64,000 bases of DNA from Mycolicibacterium sp. (GCA_020637165.1 JACJWN010000011.1:33744-97743); one strand, 5' to 3'. Shown: positions 8,990 through 20,380, numbered from the stretch's first letter. A program made the numbers and translations. The notes: generated by a model not told the origin, from the sequence alone.

Positions 8990-9058
8990 CGCCAGATCGT
9001 CGCACGCGGGTCGGCGCACACCCGGGCCGGGAATGGGTCGAAAGAAAACTTGTTGTGA

Positions 9059-9724
<666 letters not shown>

Positions 9725-9738
9725 TGAGAAGGGGTTCC

Positions 9739-10566
9739 ATGCGCACCTTTGGGTCTGCGAGAAGCGACAAGTCGCGCCGTCGGCTGCATCGCCGGCTTAC
9801 CGGGGCTGTCCTGCTGCTGTTCGGTCTGGCGTTGGCAGGCGTCCTGGCCGCCACACTGACACCGAAACCGCAGGTGGCCGTTGCCGACGAATCGCAATCG
9901 GCGCTGCTCCGCACCGGCCAGGAGTTGTTCGACACCGCCTGCATCAGTTGCCACGGCGCCAACCTCCAAGGTGTGCAGGGGCGCGGCCCCAGCCTGGTCG
10001 GCGTCGGCGAGGCCGCGGTGTTCTTCCAGGTCAACACCGGCCGGATGCCGGCGATCCGCGGAGAGGCCCAGGCCGACCGCAAGAAACCATTCTTCGATCT
10101 CGCGCAGACCGATGCCCTGGGCGCCTATGTCCAGAGCATCGGCGGCGGCCCGCTGGTTCCGCGTGATGCCAACGGCCAGATCGCCGACCATTCGTTGATC
10201 GGCAACGACGTGGCTCGCGGCGGTGACCTCTTCCGCCTCAACTGCGCGTCCTGCCACAATTTCACCGGCCGCGGCGGGGCACTGTCCTCCGGTAAGTACG
10301 CGCCCGGCCTCGACCCGGCCACTCCGGCGCAGATCTATACCGCCATGCTGACCGGCCCGCAGAACATGCCGAAGTTCTCCGACCGCCAGCTCTCCCCTGA
10401 GGAGAAGGAGGACATCGTCGCCTATGTCCGCTCCGCCTCCCAGACGATGAATCCGGGCGGCTACGGCCTCGGCGGCTTCGGGCCCGCTTCGGAGGGCATG
10501 GCAGTGTTCATCATTGGAATGGTGGCCGCGATCGCGGTCGCGATGTGGATCGGGGCACGCTCATGA
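9739..10566 (+). CDS. qcrC: menaquinol-cytochrome c reductase, di-heme cytochrome c subunit
   Basis: Di-heme cytochrome c1 subunit of the actinobacterial bcc complex, 275 aa. N-terminal anchor about residues 21-40; two heme c motifs, CISCH (C68, C71, H72) and CASCH (C169, C172, H173); a C-terminal transmembrane helix ([16 protein letters not shown]). The two hemes relay electrons directly to the aa3 oxidase, replacing soluble cytochrome c. ATG at 9739 is preceded by AGAAGGGG; an earlier TTG/ATG overlapping ctaE is less likely. Its stop overlaps the qcrA start (ATGA). Confidence 0.96.
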   Translation: MRTFGSARSDKSRRRLHRRLTGAVLLLFGLALAGVLAATLTPKPQVAVADESQSALLRTGQELFDTACISCHGANLQGVQGRGPSLVGVGEAAVFFQVNTGRMPAIRGEAQADRKKPFFDLAQTDALGAYVQSIGGGPLVPRDANGQIADHSLIGNDVARGGDLFRLNCASCHNFTGRGGALSSGKYAPGLDPATPAQIYTAMLTGPQNMPKFSDRQLSPEEKEDIVAYVRSASQTMNPGGYGLGGFGPASEGMAVFIIGMVAAIAVAMWIGARS

Positions 10567-11723
10567 GTGAGTCGAATCAGCCGGAAGGCGAGAACCTCGC
10601 CGGGATGTCGGAATCCGAACTATCCGCACTCGGCGGAAAGATCGACGGGGTCGACACCGTCTTCAAGGAGCCCCGCTGGCCGGTGGCGGGCACCCGCGCC
10701 GAGAAGCGGGCGGAGCGTCTGGTCGCATTCTGGCTGATGTTCGGCGGCCTCATGGGCCTGTTGCTGCTGGTGGTGTTCCTGTTCTGGCCCTGGGAGTGGA
10801 AGCCCTACGGCGTCAAGGGCAACCTGCTGTATTCCTGGGCCACCCCGATGTACGGGATCACCTTCGGGTTGTCGATCCTGGCGATCGGGATCGGCGCGGT
10901 GCTCTTCCAGAAGCGGTTCATCCCGGAAGAGATCTCCATCCAGGACCGCCACGACGGGCCTTCCTCGGAGTTGAACCGCAAGACCGCCGCAGCCACCCTG
11001 GTCGACGCATTCGACAGCTCGACGATCAAGCGCCGCAAGATGATCGGCATGGCCGCGGGCATCGGACTCGGGGCGTTCGGCGTCGGCACCCTGGTCGCCG
11101 GCATCGGCGGCATCATCAAGAACCCGTGGAAGCCCGTGGTGCCCACCGCCGACGGGCTCAAGGCGGTGTTGTGGACCTCGGACTGGACCCCCCGGTACAA
11201 GGGCGAGACCATCTACCTGGGCCGCGCCACCGGCCGCCCGGGTGACTCCCCCTTCGTCAAGATGCGCCCGGAGGACATCGACGCCGGCGGCATGGAGACG
11301 GTGTTCCCCTGGCGTGAGGAAGACGGCGACGGGGTCACCGTGGAATCCCACGAGCGGCTCGCCAAGGTCGCCATGGGTGTGCGCAACCCGGTCATGCTGA
11401 TCCGCATCAAACCGGTGGACATGCCCCGCGTGGTCAAACGTCAGGGCCAGGAGAGCTTCAATTTCGGTGAGCTGTTCGCCTACACCAAGGTGTGCTCGCA
11501 CCTGGGCTGCCCGTCGTCGCTGTACGAGCAGCAGACCTACCGCATTCTGTGCCCGTGCCACCAGTCGCAGTTCGATGCGCTGCACTTCGCGAAACCGATC
11601 TTCGGACCGGCCGCGCGTGCCCTGGCGCAGCTGCCCATCACCATCGACAAGGATGGATACTTGGTCGCCAACGGCGATTTCATTGAACCCGTCGGACCGG
11701 CATTCTGGGAGCGCAAATCATGA
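10563..11723 (+). CDS. qcrA: menaquinol-cytochrome c reductase, Rieske iron-sulfur subunit
   Basis: Rieske 2Fe-2S subunit, 386 aa, with the long actinobacterial N-terminus carrying three transmembrane helices (about residues 60-80, 95-115 and 165-185). Cluster motifs are CSHLGC (C311, H313, C316) and CPCH (C330, C332, H333). It takes electrons from menaquinol at the QcrB Qo site and passes them to QcrC. The ATG overlaps the qcrC stop and its own stop overlaps the qcrB start, so the three subunits are translationally coupled. Confidence 0.96.
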   Translation: MSESNQPEGENLAGMSESELSALGGKIDGVDTVFKEPRWPVAGTRAEKRAERLVAFWLMFGGLMGLLLLVVFLFWPWEWKPYGVKGNLLYSWATPMYGITFGLSILAIGIGAVLFQKRFIPEEISIQDRHDGPSSELNRKTAAATLVDAFDSSTIKRRKMIGMAAGIGLGAFGVGTLVAGIGGIIKNPWKPVVPTADGLKAVLWTSDWTPRYKGETIYLGRATGRPGDSPFVKMRPEDIDAGGMETVFPWREEDGDGVTVESHERLAKVAMGVRNPVMLIRIKPVDMPRVVKRQGQESFNFGELFAYTKVCSHLGCPSSLYEQQTYRILCPCHQSQFDALHFAKPIFGPAARALAQLPITIDKDGYLVANGDFIEPVGPAFWERKS

Positions 11724-13366
11724 GCATGAGCGTCGCTGACCGCCTTGATAAGGCTGCCGACAACATTGACTCGCGGTACCACCCCTCGGCGGCACTGCGA
11801 CGGCAGCTGAACAAGGTCTTCCCCACCCACTGGTCATTCCTGCTGGGCGAGGTCGCGCTGTACAGCTTCATCGTCCTGCTGCTCACCGGGGTCTACCTGA
11901 CCCTGTTCTTCGACCCCTCGATGGCTGAGGTGACCTACAACGGCGTCTACCAGCCGTTGCGTGGCATCGAGATGTCGCGGGCCTACGAGACGGCACTGAA
12001 CATCAGCTTCGAGGTGCGGGGCGGCCTGTTCGTGCGCCAGGTCCACCACTGGGCGGCGCTGCTGTTCGCGGCGTCCATCATGGTCCACCTGGCCCGGGTG
12101 TTCTTCACCGGAGCGTTCCGCCGGCCGCGTGAGGCCAACTGGATGATCGGTGCGCTGCTGCTGATCCTGGCGATGTTCGAGGGCTTCTTCGGATATTCGC
12201 TTCCGGACGATCTGCTGTCAGGCACCGGCATCCGCGCGGCCCTCTCTTCAATCACACTGGGACTGCCCCTGATCGGGACCTGGATGCACTGGGCGCTGTT
12301 CGGCGGCGACTTCCCCGGCGACATCATCATCCCGCGCCTGTATGCCGTGCACATCCTGATCTTCCCCGGGATCATGCTCGCGCTCATCGGTGTCCACCTC
12401 GCACTGGTCTGGTTCCAGAAGCACACCCAGTTCCCCGGCCCCGGCCGTACCGAAACCAACGTCGTCGGTGTTCGCGTCATGCCGGTGTTCGCGGTCAAGT
12501 CCGGCGCGTTCTTCGCGATGATCGTCGGGATCCTGGGCCTGATGGGCGGCTTGCTACAGATCAACCCGGTCTGGCAGCTCGGCCCCTACAAGCCCTCCCA
12601 GGTCTCAGCCGGGTCCCAGCCGGACTTCTACATGCTGTGGACCGACGGACTGATCCGGCTGTTCCCGGCGTGGGATATCTACATCGGCAACCACACCATC
12701 CCGGCCGCGGTCTGGGTGGCGGTGATCATGGGCATCGTGTTCCTGTTGCTGATCATCTACCCGTTCCTGGAGAAGCGATTCACCGGGGACGACGCGCATC
12801 ACAACCTGTTGCAGCGTCCGCGGGACGTCCCGGTTCGTACCGGAATCGGGGCAATGGCGATCGCCTTCTACATGGTGCTGACCTTCAGCGCGATGAACGA
12901 CATCATCGCCCTGAAGTTCCACATCTCGCTCAACGCGACCACGTGGATCGGCCGGATCGGCATGCTGGTGCTCCCGCCGTTCGTGTTCTTCGTGGCCTAT
13001 CGGTGGGCTGTCGGCTTGCAGCGCAGCGACCGCGAGGTGCTCGAGCACGGCGTCGAGACCGGCATCATCAAGCGGCTGCCGCACGGTGCCTACGTCGAGC
13101 TGCACCAGCCACTCGGACCGGTGGACGAGCACGGCCACCCGATTCCGTTGGAATACGAGGGTGCCGCGCTACCGAAGCGGATGAACAAGCTCGGTGCGGC
13201 CGGCAAACCGGGCCGTGGCAGCTTCCTCACCGCCGACCCGGCATCCGAGGACACTGCACTGACCGACGCGGCGCATGCCGCCGAGGTGCGGGCTCTCACC
13301 GCCCTCAAGGAGTACCAGGACGAGGAGCACGAGGGCAACGGGAACGGCTCCCCCGGGTCACACTGA
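11720..13366 (+). CDS. qcrB: menaquinol-cytochrome c reductase, cytochrome b subunit
   Basis: Cytochrome b of the bcc complex, 548 aa, with eight or more transmembrane helices and the quinol sites; in mycobacteria this subunit is the target of imidazopyridine (Q203-type) inhibitors. Heme-ligand His residues are visible in [11 protein letters not shown] and in the fourth-helix region ([17 protein letters not shown]). The Qo-site region contains the PDDLL form. The long hydrophilic C-terminal tail (about 120 residues) is typical of actinobacteria. It is the last gene of the operon and is followed 19 bp later by a strong hairpin. Confidence 0.96.
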   Translation: MSMSVADRLDKAADNIDSRYHPSAALRRQLNKVFPTHWSFLLGEVALYSFIVLLLTGVYLTLFFDPSMAEVTYNGVYQPLRGIEMSRAYETALNISFEVRGGLFVRQVHHWAALLFAASIMVHLARVFFTGAFRRPREANWMIGALLLILAMFEGFFGYSLPDDLLSGTGIRAALSSITLGLPLIGTWMHWALFGGDFPGDIIIPRLYAVHILIFPGIMLALIGVHLALVWFQKHTQFPGPGRTETNVVGVRVMPVFAVKSGAFFAMIVGILGLMGGLLQINPVWQLGPYKPSQVSAGSQPDFYMLWTDGLIRLFPAWDIYIGNHTIPAAVWVAVIMGIVFLLLIIYPFLEKRFTGDDAHHNLLQRPRDVPVRTGIGAMAIAFYMVLTFSAMNDIIALKFHISLNATTWIGRIGMLVLPPFVFFVAYRWAVGLQRSDREVLEHGVETGIIKRLPHGAYVELHQPLGPVDEHGHPIPLEYEGAALPKRMNKLGAAGKPGRGSFLTADPASEDTALTDAAHAAEVRALTALKEYQDEEHEGNGNGSPGSH

Positions 13367-13384
13367 TCCACGTCCGTTCGATCG

Positions 13385-13428
13385 CGCACAACGCGCGGCC
13401 GGGGATTATCCCGGCCGCGCGTTGTGCG
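13385..13428 (+). terminator. hairpin terminator after qcrB
   Basis: A perfect 19-bp stem (13385-13403 with 13410-13428) around a 6-nt GATTAT loop, starting 19 bp after the qcrB stop and followed by a short T run. Very GC-rich, as expected for intrinsic or hairpin-assisted termination in mycobacteria. It would end the ctaE-qcrCAB transcript. Confidence 0.85.
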
Positions 13429-13894
13429 TTTGGGCAACTTCTCCCGCGTCGCGGGCCGCGGTGAATGCCTCACCGACCCGGACGTATCCATCAGAGCGGC
13501 CGCTCGCTGTGACCACCGCCGAAGGCCAGACCCCGATTCCAGACACCGACCTCGCGAACGCCAAACTCCGCATGCCCGCCCGACCACTCCCCCGGCCAAC
13601 CGTCTTCGCCGCCCCACCGCGGTATCGATGCCCTCACCGGGGAGACTGGTCGCCGAAACCGGCATTCCGGCCGTCAACCCGATATGCCTACACCGGCTGA
13701 CGGCAACCGACTTCGCCGCGAGCTCACGGCCGGCGCCTTCGAGCATGATGGCCTGGAAGCCATCGACCACCCCGGCCTGAACGAGAGCGGGCGAGACCTG
13801 TCCATTAGGGCATAGCCTTCGAGCATGCAGAGCGCCACGACACGGCGTTCGGGGACGCCGAGCCCGGTCGAGCCAGTCCTAAATGTGGCGGGGG
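13429..13894. other. 466-bp gene-poor spacer
   Basis: No convincing gene. Possible reading frames on both strands have no recognisable domain and poor starts. The only visible structure is a 13-bp direct repeat (GCCTTCGAGCATG at 13735 and 13815, 80 bp apart). It separates the converging qcrB and Rv2197c-like transcripts and could be the remains of a decayed gene. Confidence 0.5.
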
Positions 13895-14545
13895 CTACGC
13901 CTCACCGGCACGTGAGATCTCGAGCAAACCACGCTGGAATACCACCAGCACGGCCGGCATCGCCACGGTGATCACCGCGGCGACCCCGAGGGCCACCCAG
14001 GCGGCGGTGTCGCTGGACACCGCGAGCAGGTAGGTCGCGACGGCGACCGCGATCAGCGCCAGGCCCATCGCAGCCAGGATAGACGTCGTGCCACGAAGCC
14101 AGATCCGTTCGACCAGAGCAGGCGGCGCCGCTTGGCTCTGGGCCGTTCGTTCGAGCTCTCGGCGCTCGGCCGGATCAACGCCGAACACCCTTATCTTCTC
14201 CGTGGGCGCCTCAGTCGTCCGCGCCGGAGGCTCGGGGGCGGGCACCTCGGGAGCGGGAGCCGTGGGCTCAGCCTCCGCGGCGCGGCGTGCGCGCATCAGC
14301 AGCGGAATCGCACCGAGAATGACCAGGGCGGAGATCACGATGATGCTGTACAGCAACCAGGACGACTGCCTGTGCCCCGCCTCGGCGGCATGGCCGCTGC
14401 CAAGACGGACCAGAGCCACGGTCGCGATGACCCCGGCGGCCAGTAGCACCAGCCAGATGGCCCCGCACACGCCGACCATGATCCGGTCGACCGTGTCCGG
14501 TGAGCGTCCTGCCGTCACTGCACTGTCTGCCGCGTCTGAGGCCAT
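13895..14545 (-). CDS. conserved membrane protein (Rv2197c-like)
   Basis: 216-aa membrane protein with four predicted helices in two pairs (about residues 25-50, 68-88, 150-175 and 180-205) separated by a Pro/Ala/Glu-rich cytoplasmic loop. Conserved blocks include DRIMVG, SWLLYSIIVISALVILGAIPLLMRARR and ERIWLRGT. The ATG at 14545 overlaps the mmpS3 stop (TGATG), so it is coupled to mmpS3. Function unknown; its constant position beside ctaC-ctaF-mmpS3 suggests a cell-envelope or respiratory role. Confidence 0.85.
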   Translation of the reverse strand: MASDAADSAVTAGRSPDTVDRIMVGVCGAIWLVLLAAGVIATVALVRLGSGHAAEAGHRQSSWLLYSIIVISALVILGAIPLLMRARRAAEAEPTAPAPEVPAPEPPARTTEAPTEKIRVFGVDPAERRELERTAQSQAAPPALVERIWLRGTTSILAAMGLALIAVAVATYLLAVSSDTAAWVALGVAAVITVAMPAVLVVFQRGLLEISRAGEA

Positions 14546-15372
14546 CAGCAACTCGTCTGCGCGGCGTTGTTCTGGTTCGATGACAGCACCGTCCCGTCGT
14601 TAGTGGTTATGGAGCAGTTCAGCCTACTGACCAGGAACAGGCTGGATGCCTGCACCGAGCCGACGTCGGACTGGGAAATCGGGGTCACCGTCAGCGACCA
14701 CGGGATGTAAACATTGCGCTGGGTTCTCCGTCGCCCCGAGGCGTCGACGTAGGTCACCGTGATGATGTCGCCGGGCGCCTTGGTGCCGGTGACGGTGTAA
14801 GTCACCTGCCGGGGTCCTGCCGGCGTCGTACTGGTCGGCGGGGGCGGGGGCGGTTCCTCAGTCACCGGCGGAGGCGGCGCCTCCTGGGTGACCGGCGGGG
14901 GCGGCGGCGGAGGAGGTTCCGGGGTCACCGTCACCGTCTCGGGCGGTGGCGGTGGCGGTGGTTCCGGTGGCGGGGGCTCTTCGGTCGGCGGGGGCGGCGG
15001 TGGAGGCGGCGTGGTGATCTCGTCCTGAACCGGGGGCGGCTTGGCCGTCGTCGTCACCGGCGTGGCCAGATTATCGGTCTCGGTGGTGGTGACCAGTAGA
15101 GAGACCGACACCACCAGCGCAATCGCCGCGATGATGGCGGTCACTCCGACCACCCACGGCCACTTGGGCGGCGGCAGGTCCTCCGGCGTCGGAGCCGGGT
15201 CGTAACTGTCGTAGTCGTACGGTTCCAGATCCGGCGGGATGTACGGGGCGAGCGTGTACTGCTCGGACTCAGGGGCGGAGTAGGCGCGGGAGAATCCGGT
15301 GTCGGTCAGTTCCTCCCGGTCCCCGACCGGCTGATCGCCCATCTCCCCGTGTGGCGGATTAGGCCCGCTCAT
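14545..15372 (-). CDS. mmpS3: MmpS3 membrane protein
   Basis: MmpS-family protein, 275 aa: acidic N-terminal cytoplasmic part, one transmembrane helix at about residues 72-97 ([22 protein letters not shown]), a long extracytoplasmic Pro/Glu/Thr-rich linker of repeated poly-Pro runs, and a C-terminal MmpS beta domain ([21 protein letters not shown]) ending with paired Cys. Unlike MmpS4/5 it has no adjacent MmpL gene. The ATG at 15372 has a GAGGA-type site upstream. The poly-Pro linker could span the periplasm or peptidoglycan. Confidence 0.9.
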   Translation of the reverse strand: MSGPNPPHGEMGDQPVGDREELTDTGFSRAYSAPESEQYTLAPYIPPDLEPYDYDSYDPAPTPEDLPPPKWPWVVGVTAIIAAIALVVSVSLLVTTTETDNLATPVTTTAKPPPVQDEITTPPPPPPPPTEEPPPPEPPPPPPPETVTVTPEPPPPPPPPVTQEAPPPPVTEEPPPPPPTSTTPAGPRQVTYTVTGTKAPGDIITVTYVDASGRRRTQRNVYIPWSLTVTPISQSDVGSVQASSLFLVSRLNCSITTNDGTVLSSNQNNAAQTSC

Positions 15373-15519
15373 CCTCGCCAATCCTCTTTCGACTGCATGC
15401 CCCGGCACCCGGCGTCGGGCTTGCCGTCACCCAGGCAAACCCTACCCAACGCGGATTCCCGGCGGCGCATGAGGCGCGCCTCTGCTGAGGTCAGCGGCAC
15501 CGAATCGTGACCCGCAGGG

Positions 15520-15939
15520 TCAGTGCTTCTCCGGCCCGACGTAGTACTCGAAGACCAGCCCGGAGACCGCGCCCAGCACCATGACGATGCCCGCGGCAAT
15601 CAGCCACGGGAGCCAAAGGGCAGCGCCCACGGCCGCGACCGAGAAGGCGAGCGCGATCAGGATCGGCCACCAGCTGTGCGGCGGGAAGAACCCGAGCTCA
15701 CCCGCGCCGTCGGCGATATCGGCGTCCTCGTAGTCCTCCGGGCGGGTGTCGAGGCGGCGCGCCACGAACCGGAAGAAGGTACCGATGATCATCGCCAGAC
15801 CGGCCGTCAGCACCAGCGCGGTGGTTCCGGCCCACTCGATGCCACCGGGCTCGAAAATCGCGGTCAGTGTTCCGTATACGGCGGCGGCCAGGATGAAGAA
15901 CCCGGTGAGGATCTCGAACAGTCTCGCTTCGATACGCAT
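15520..15939 (-). CDS. ctaF: cytochrome c oxidase subunit IV
   Basis: Actinobacterial-type subunit IV of the aa3 oxidase, 139 aa, with four predicted helices. It begins [15 protein letters not shown] and contains [19 protein letters not shown] and a C-terminal [10 protein letters not shown], all typical of the family. The start lies 11 bp after the ctaC stop, so the two are one transcript. It helps stabilise the bcc-aa3 supercomplex. Confidence 0.94.
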   Translation of the reverse strand: MRIEARLFEILTGFFILAAAVYGTLTAIFEPGGIEWAGTTALVLTAGLAMIIGTFFRFVARRLDTRPEDYEDADIADGAGELGFFPPHSWWPILIALAFSVAAVGAALWLPWLIAAGIVMVLGAVSGLVFEYYVGPEKH

Positions 15940-15950
15940 GTCGGACTCCC

Positions 15951-17036
15951 CTACTTCGTCGCCTGCGCGGCGGCGGTCTCCGGCTTCGGGATCACCTGTT
16001 CGCCCCTGCGGGTGTCGAACGGCTTGGTGCTGATCGCCAGCGGGGGCTGGTTGATCGCCTGCAGGGCCTCGGCGTTGTTCTTGCCGGAAATGCGGGCCTG
16101 GAGATAGGTCTTGAAATCGTCGGCCGGAACCACACGGATCTCGAAGTTCATCATCGAGTGGTAGGTGCCGCACATCTCGGCGCAACGGCCGACGAAGGCG
16201 CCGGTCTTGGTGATCTCGGAGACCTGCCAGATGTTGTCGGAGTGGTTGGCCTCCGGATCCGGGAAGGCGTCACGCTTGAAGAGGAACTCCGGCACCCAGA
16301 ACGAGTGGATGACGTCGGCCGAGGCCTCCTGGAACTCGATGCGCTTGCCGGCCGGCAAGACCAGCACCGGGATCTCGTCGCTGGTGCCGAGCGTTTCGAC
16401 TTTGTCGAAGTTCAGGTAGGAGCGGTCCTCGGGGTTCAGGCCGCGGATCGCGCCGATCTTCTCCTCGCCGTGGGAATCCTCGCCCTCCGGCTTGGACAAC
16501 ATCGCCGCTTTGCGGGCCGGGTCGGCGCCGTCGTAGTTGAACGATCCGTCCTTGAAGGCCACCTTCTGGTAGCCGAACTTCCAGTTCCACTGGAACGCGG
16601 TGACATCGACGACGACTTCCGGGTTCGGGTCCTTGTGCAGGATCTTCTGCTGGGTGACCACGGTGAAGTAGAACAGCACCGAGACGATCAGGAACGGGAT
16701 GACGGTCAATACCAGTTCCAGCGGCATGTTGTAGCCGAACTGGCGCGGAAGCTCCTCGTCGCCCTTCTTCTTGCGGAAGAAGGCGGCAGCCCAGAACATC
16801 ATCCCCCACGTGATGACGCCGATGACCAGCGCGGCGATCACGGAGCCCAGCCACAACTTGTGGTTGGCATGCGCCTCGGGGGTGATGCCCTTGGGCCACC
16901 CCAGCGCCAGCCCCTCCTGCCAGGTGCACCCGCTCAGGGACACGACCAAGGCAGCGAACGTGGTGGCCAGGGCCGCCGTTCGCCGCCGGGATCGGGTCCT
17001 CGGGGTGCTGGAATGGCCTAGCCCGCGTGGTGTCAC
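15951..17036 (-). CDS. ctaC: cytochrome c oxidase subunit II
   Basis: Subunit II of the aa3 oxidase, 361 aa, which carries the CuA centre that accepts electrons from QcrC. The signal ends at a lipobox, LSGC (Cys 37), so it is a predicted lipoprotein, followed by two transmembrane helices. CuA ligands are in [12 protein letters not shown], with an upstream HSFW. The GTG at 17036 has AGGAGG upstream at good spacing; the longer reading to 17150 is not supported. First gene of ctaC-ctaF, divergent from asnB. Confidence 0.95.
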   Translation of the reverse strand: MTPRGLGHSSTPRTRSRRRTAALATTFAALVVSLSGCTWQEGLALGWPKGITPEAHANHKLWLGSVIAALVIGVITWGMMFWAAAFFRKKKGDEELPRQFGYNMPLELVLTVIPFLIVSVLFYFTVVTQQKILHKDPNPEVVVDVTAFQWNWKFGYQKVAFKDGSFNYDGADPARKAAMLSKPEGEDSHGEEKIGAIRGLNPEDRSYLNFDKVETLGTSDEIPVLVLPAGKRIEFQEASADVIHSFWVPEFLFKRDAFPDPEANHSDNIWQVSEITKTGAFVGRCAEMCGTYHSMMNFEIRVVPADDFKTYLQARISGKNNAEALQAINQPPLAISTKPFDTRRGEQVIPKPETAAAQATK

Positions 17037-17214
17037 TGTGGCGCCTCCTGTGTCACAAGCCGGGCCGATGGGTCTGCCCTGCACCCCGCGGGGAGCCGGC
17101 TGGACGCACATCGCCACGTCGAATACTACGCAGCGTAGACCACCGGACAACAGCAGGCTGACACACCGGCCGATTCAGTCCGACACGGTATGTCTTCGCA
17201 GGTTGGCGGTCGGG

Positions 17215-17220
17215 CATACT
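17215..17220 (+). promoter_or_regulatory. possible -10 element for leaderless asnB transcript
   Basis: CATACT lies 7 nt upstream of the asnB GTG at 17228, which would place the transcription start at or next to the start codon. No ribosome-binding site is visible, consistent with leaderless translation, which is common in mycobacteria. No clear -35 is seen. Confidence 0.4.
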
Positions 17221-17227
17221 GGGCCGG

Positions 17228-19159
17228 GTGTGCGGACTGCTTGCGCTGGTGGGAGACGCGGCCGGCTCCATCACCGATGACACCGTCGCAGCCGTGGCCG
17301 GCGCGTCGCACCTCATGCGACACCGGGGTCCCGACGAGCCGGGCACCTGGGCCGACGACCGGGTGGTCCTCGGCTTCAACCGGCTCTCGATCATCGACAT
17401 CGCGCATTCCCACCAGCCGCTGCGTTGGGGGCCCCCGGAGGAACCGGACCGCTATGTGCTGGTGTTCAACGGCGAGATCTACAACTACCTGGAGCTTCGG
17501 GAGGTACTGCGCACGGAGTTCGGCGCCACCTTCCACACCGACGGCGACGGCGAGGCGATCGTCGCGGCCTACCACTACTGGGGTACCGAATCGCTGAGCC
17601 GGCTACGCGGGATGTTCGCCTTCGCGCTGTGGGACACCGTCCGCGAGGAGTTGTTCTGCGCCCGCGACCCGTTCGGCATCAAGCCGCTGTTCGTGGCGAC
17701 CGGCCCGGGCGGCACCGCGGTCGGCAGTGAGAAGAAGTGTCTCCTGGACCTGGCCGACACCCTCGGCCTGGACACCGACCTCGACACCCGGGCCCTGCAG
17801 CACTACACCGTCCTGCAGTACGTTCCCGAGCCGGAGACCCTGCACCGCGGGGTACGCCGGCTGGAATCCGGCTGCTACGCGGTGATCCGCCCAGGCCGGC
17901 CCCCGGCCGTCACCCGTTACTTCCGGCCGCGCTTCGACGCCGTGCCGTTTCGCACCGGCGCCGAACAGGCCCGCTACGACGAGATCACCGCGGTGTTGGA
18001 GGACTCGGTCGCCAAGCACATGCGGGCCGACGTCACCGTCGGGGCATTCCTGTCCGGCGGTATCGACTCCACCGCCATCGCCGCGCTGGCCATCCGTCAC
18101 AACCCCCGGCTGATCACCTTCACCACCGGCTTCGAGCGTGAGGGTTTTTCGGAGGTCGACGTCGCGGTCGCCTCCGCCGAGGCCATCGGGGCGCGCCACA
18201 TCGCAAAGGTGGTCAGCCAGGCGGAGTTCGTCGCCGCACTGCCGGAGATCGTCTGGTACCTCGATGAGCCGGTCGCCGATCCGGCCCTGGTCCCGCTGTT
18301 CTTCATCGCCCGGGAGGCCCGCAAGCACGTCAAGGTGGTGCTTTCCGGGGAGGGCGCCGACGAACTCTTCGGCGGATACACCATCTACCGCGAACCGCTG
18401 TCGCTGAAGGCGTTCGACTATCTGCCCCGCGGCGTGCGCAAGTCGCTGGGCAAGGCATCCAAGCCGCTGCCGGAGGGCATGCGGGGCAAGAGCCTGCTGC
18501 ACCGCGGATCACTCACCCTCGAGGAGCGCTACTACGGCAACGCGCGCAGTTTCTCCGACGAGCACCTGCGCGCCGTACTGGCCGAGTTCAACCCGGGGTG
18601 GACCCACACCGACGTGACCGCCGCGATCTATGCGGAGTCGCAGAACTGGGATCCGGTGGCGCGCATGCAGCACATCGACCTGTTCACCTGGCTGCGCGGG
18701 GACATCCTGGTCAAGGCCGACAAGATGACGATGGCCAACTCCCTGGAGCTGCGGGTTCCCTTCCTGGACCCCGAGGTGTTCGCGGTGGCCTCGCGGCTGC
18801 CGTTCGACCAGAAGATCACCCGAACCACCACCAAGTACGCATTGCGCCGCGCCCTGGAGCCGATCGTGCCGGCCCACGTGCTCCACCGCGCCAAACTCGG
18901 GTTCCCGGTGCCCATTCGGCACTGGCTGCGCTCCGGGGAATTGATGGATTGGGCCTACCGGATGATCGGGGCCTCGGGCGCCGGCCATCTGGTGGACCTG
19001 GCCGCCGTGCGAGCCATGCTCGACCAGCACCGCGCCGGCGAGGGCGACCACAGCCGACGGCTGTGGACGGTGCTGATCTTCCTGCTCTGGTACGCGATTT
19101 TCGTCGAGGGCAGCATCACTCCGCAGATCAGCGAGCCGCAGTACCCGGTCCAGTTGTGA
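17228..19159 (+). CDS. asnB: glutamine-dependent asparagine synthetase / amidotransferase
   Basis: Class II glutamine amidotransferase fused to an asparagine synthetase domain, 643 aa. Cys2 (MCGLLALVGD) is the glutaminase nucleophile. The synthetase domain has the ATP pyrophosphatase motif SGGIDST and the VVLSGEGADELFGGY block. In mycobacteria and corynebacteria this protein (LtsA/AsnB) is known to amidate meso-diaminopimelate in peptidoglycan, so a cell-wall role is as likely as asparagine synthesis. Divergent from ctaC; starts with GTG and no clear ribosome-binding site. Confidence 0.94.
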   Translation: MCGLLALVGDAAGSITDDTVAAVAGASHLMRHRGPDEPGTWADDRVVLGFNRLSIIDIAHSHQPLRWGPPEEPDRYVLVFNGEIYNYLELREVLRTEFGATFHTDGDGEAIVAAYHYWGTESLSRLRGMFAFALWDTVREELFCARDPFGIKPLFVATGPGGTAVGSEKKCLLDLADTLGLDTDLDTRALQHYTVLQYVPEPETLHRGVRRLESGCYAVIRPGRPPAVTRYFRPRFDAVPFRTGAEQARYDEITAVLEDSVAKHMRADVTVGAFLSGGIDSTAIAALAIRHNPRLITFTTGFEREGFSEVDVAVASAEAIGARHIAKVVSQAEFVAALPEIVWYLDEPVADPALVPLFFIAREARKHVKVVLSGEGADELFGGYTIYREPLSLKAFDYLPRGVRKSLGKASKPLPEGMRGKSLLHRGSLTLEERYYGNARSFSDEHLRAVLAEFNPGWTHTDVTAAIYAESQNWDPVARMQHIDLFTWLRGDILVKADKMTMANSLELRVPFLDPEVFAVASRLPFDQKITRTTTKYALRRALEPIVPAHVLHRAKLGFPVPIRHWLRSGELMDWAYRMIGASGAGHLVDLAAVRAMLDQHRAGEGDHSRRLWTVLIFLLWYAIFVEGSITPQISEPQYPVQL

Positions 19160-19197
19160 CTGAGTGGCCAGTCGGCTGCGCTACGTTTATCCGCGAG

Positions 19198-20379
19198 ATG
19201 CCCGAGAATCCCGAGGTCGGCGAGCCAATGGACCACAAATGCCCGGCCTGTCGGTCGGCTGTCCCCTCGTCGCCGTTCTGCGGCGAATGCGGCGAACCTC
19301 AAAACGGCCGCCGGTTTCCGCTGCGGCCGGCGACCTTCGCCGTCGCGCCGCGCGAACGCCTCGAACTGCCGCTCGTCACCAGTTCGATCTTCCCGCAGCT
19401 GGCCGAGAAATACCGCACACCATTCCGCCACGGGCTGTTCCTGGTGCTGACAATGCTGGTGGCGTTTTCTTTGCTGCGGCTGCTCGGACCACTGGTCGTC
19501 GTCGTCTCCTTCGGAATCCCCCTGCTGTTCGGGCTGTACGTCTGGCGCTCCGACGCCCTCAGCGATATCCCCGCTCCCGCCCTGGCCGCCTCGGTGATCC
19601 TCGGCGGAGGGCTTGGCGCGGCATGGTGGATATGGACCGGAAACCTGGTCGCCGACGAGTACGACATTCCCTTAGGTGCCGCATCGCAGTTGCAGGGGGC
19701 GATCAGCTTTGGCTTGCTCGTCACCCTGGTCGGCGGCGCGATCATGTTGCTGCCCGCGCTGGCGGTGCGGATGCTGCGTCCTCCGGCGCGCGAGTCCCTC
19801 GACGGCTTCCTGATCGGCGCGCTGGGGGCGCTGTCGTACTCTGCGGCGGGCACCATCACCTGGCTGGCGCCACAGTTCTTCCAAGGTCTGCTCAACATCT
19901 ACGGCCCAGGTCTACTGCTCGAACAAGCACTGCTCTACGGCTTGGTCGACCCGCTGACCGCCGCGGCTACAGGCGGTGTGCTCGGACTGGCGTTGTGGTT
20001 CCGGCCTGCCGACCGAGGCGGACGGCAGGCCCGGCGCATCCGAGCGCTGTTGTGGATCCTGGCCACCTTCTGCTTGGCGCTCTACATGGCCGTCTATGTC
20101 CTGGATGCCTCGGAGCTGCCGCGGTTCGCCGAAATCGGGTTCAACACCGTGATTACCGCTGCCGCCCTGGTGACGGCGCGCATCGGGGTACAGGCAGCGC
20201 TGTTGTACGAAGAGTCGCAGCCCGCGACCCATGCTCCGGTCCATTGCGAGCACTGTGAGCAGACTGTTCCGGAAATGTCGTTCTGTCCTCAGTGCGGGGC
20301 CGCCACTCGGGCCTTGTCGCGGTCCGCGCGGCGCCTACGGCGTCAGTCCCCTCCGAAGCCGGCCGTGGGGGGCGAGTGA
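19198..20379 (+). CDS. polytopic membrane protein with a zinc ribbon at each end
   Basis: 393-aa protein with an unusual layout: an N-terminal CPAC...CGEC zinc ribbon (C15, C18, C28, C31), about eight hydrophobic segments, and a second CEHC...CPQC ribbon near the C-terminus (C350, C353, C364, C367). The membrane core has GPGLLLEQALLYGLVDPLTAA and weakly resembles PrsW-type intramembrane proteases, but I cannot find a full catalytic set. ATG at 19198 is chosen; GTG at 19156 (overlapping the asnB stop) and ATG at 19228 are alternatives. It precedes a sedolisin protease by 1 bp, so they form an operon. Function unknown. Confidence 0.78.
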   Translation: MPENPEVGEPMDHKCPACRSAVPSSPFCGECGEPQNGRRFPLRPATFAVAPRERLELPLVTSSIFPQLAEKYRTPFRHGLFLVLTMLVAFSLLRLLGPLVVVVSFGIPLLFGLYVWRSDALSDIPAPALAASVILGGGLGAAWWIWTGNLVADEYDIPLGAASQLQGAISFGLLVTLVGGAIMLLPALAVRMLRPPARESLDGFLIGALGALSYSAAGTITWLAPQFFQGLLNIYGPGLLLEQALLYGLVDPLTAAATGGVLGLALWFRPADRGGRQARRIRALLWILATFCLALYMAVYVLDASELPRFAEIGFNTVITAAALVTARIGVQAALLYEESQPATHAPVHCEHCEQTVPEMSFCPQCGAATRALSRSARRLRRQSPPKPAVGGE

Positions 20380-20380
20380 G

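Noticed and set aside
13090-13770. 226-codon minus-strand frame crossing the qcrB end
   Set aside because: Crosses the strong qcrB terminator and overlaps qcrB; no domain or homologue recognised.
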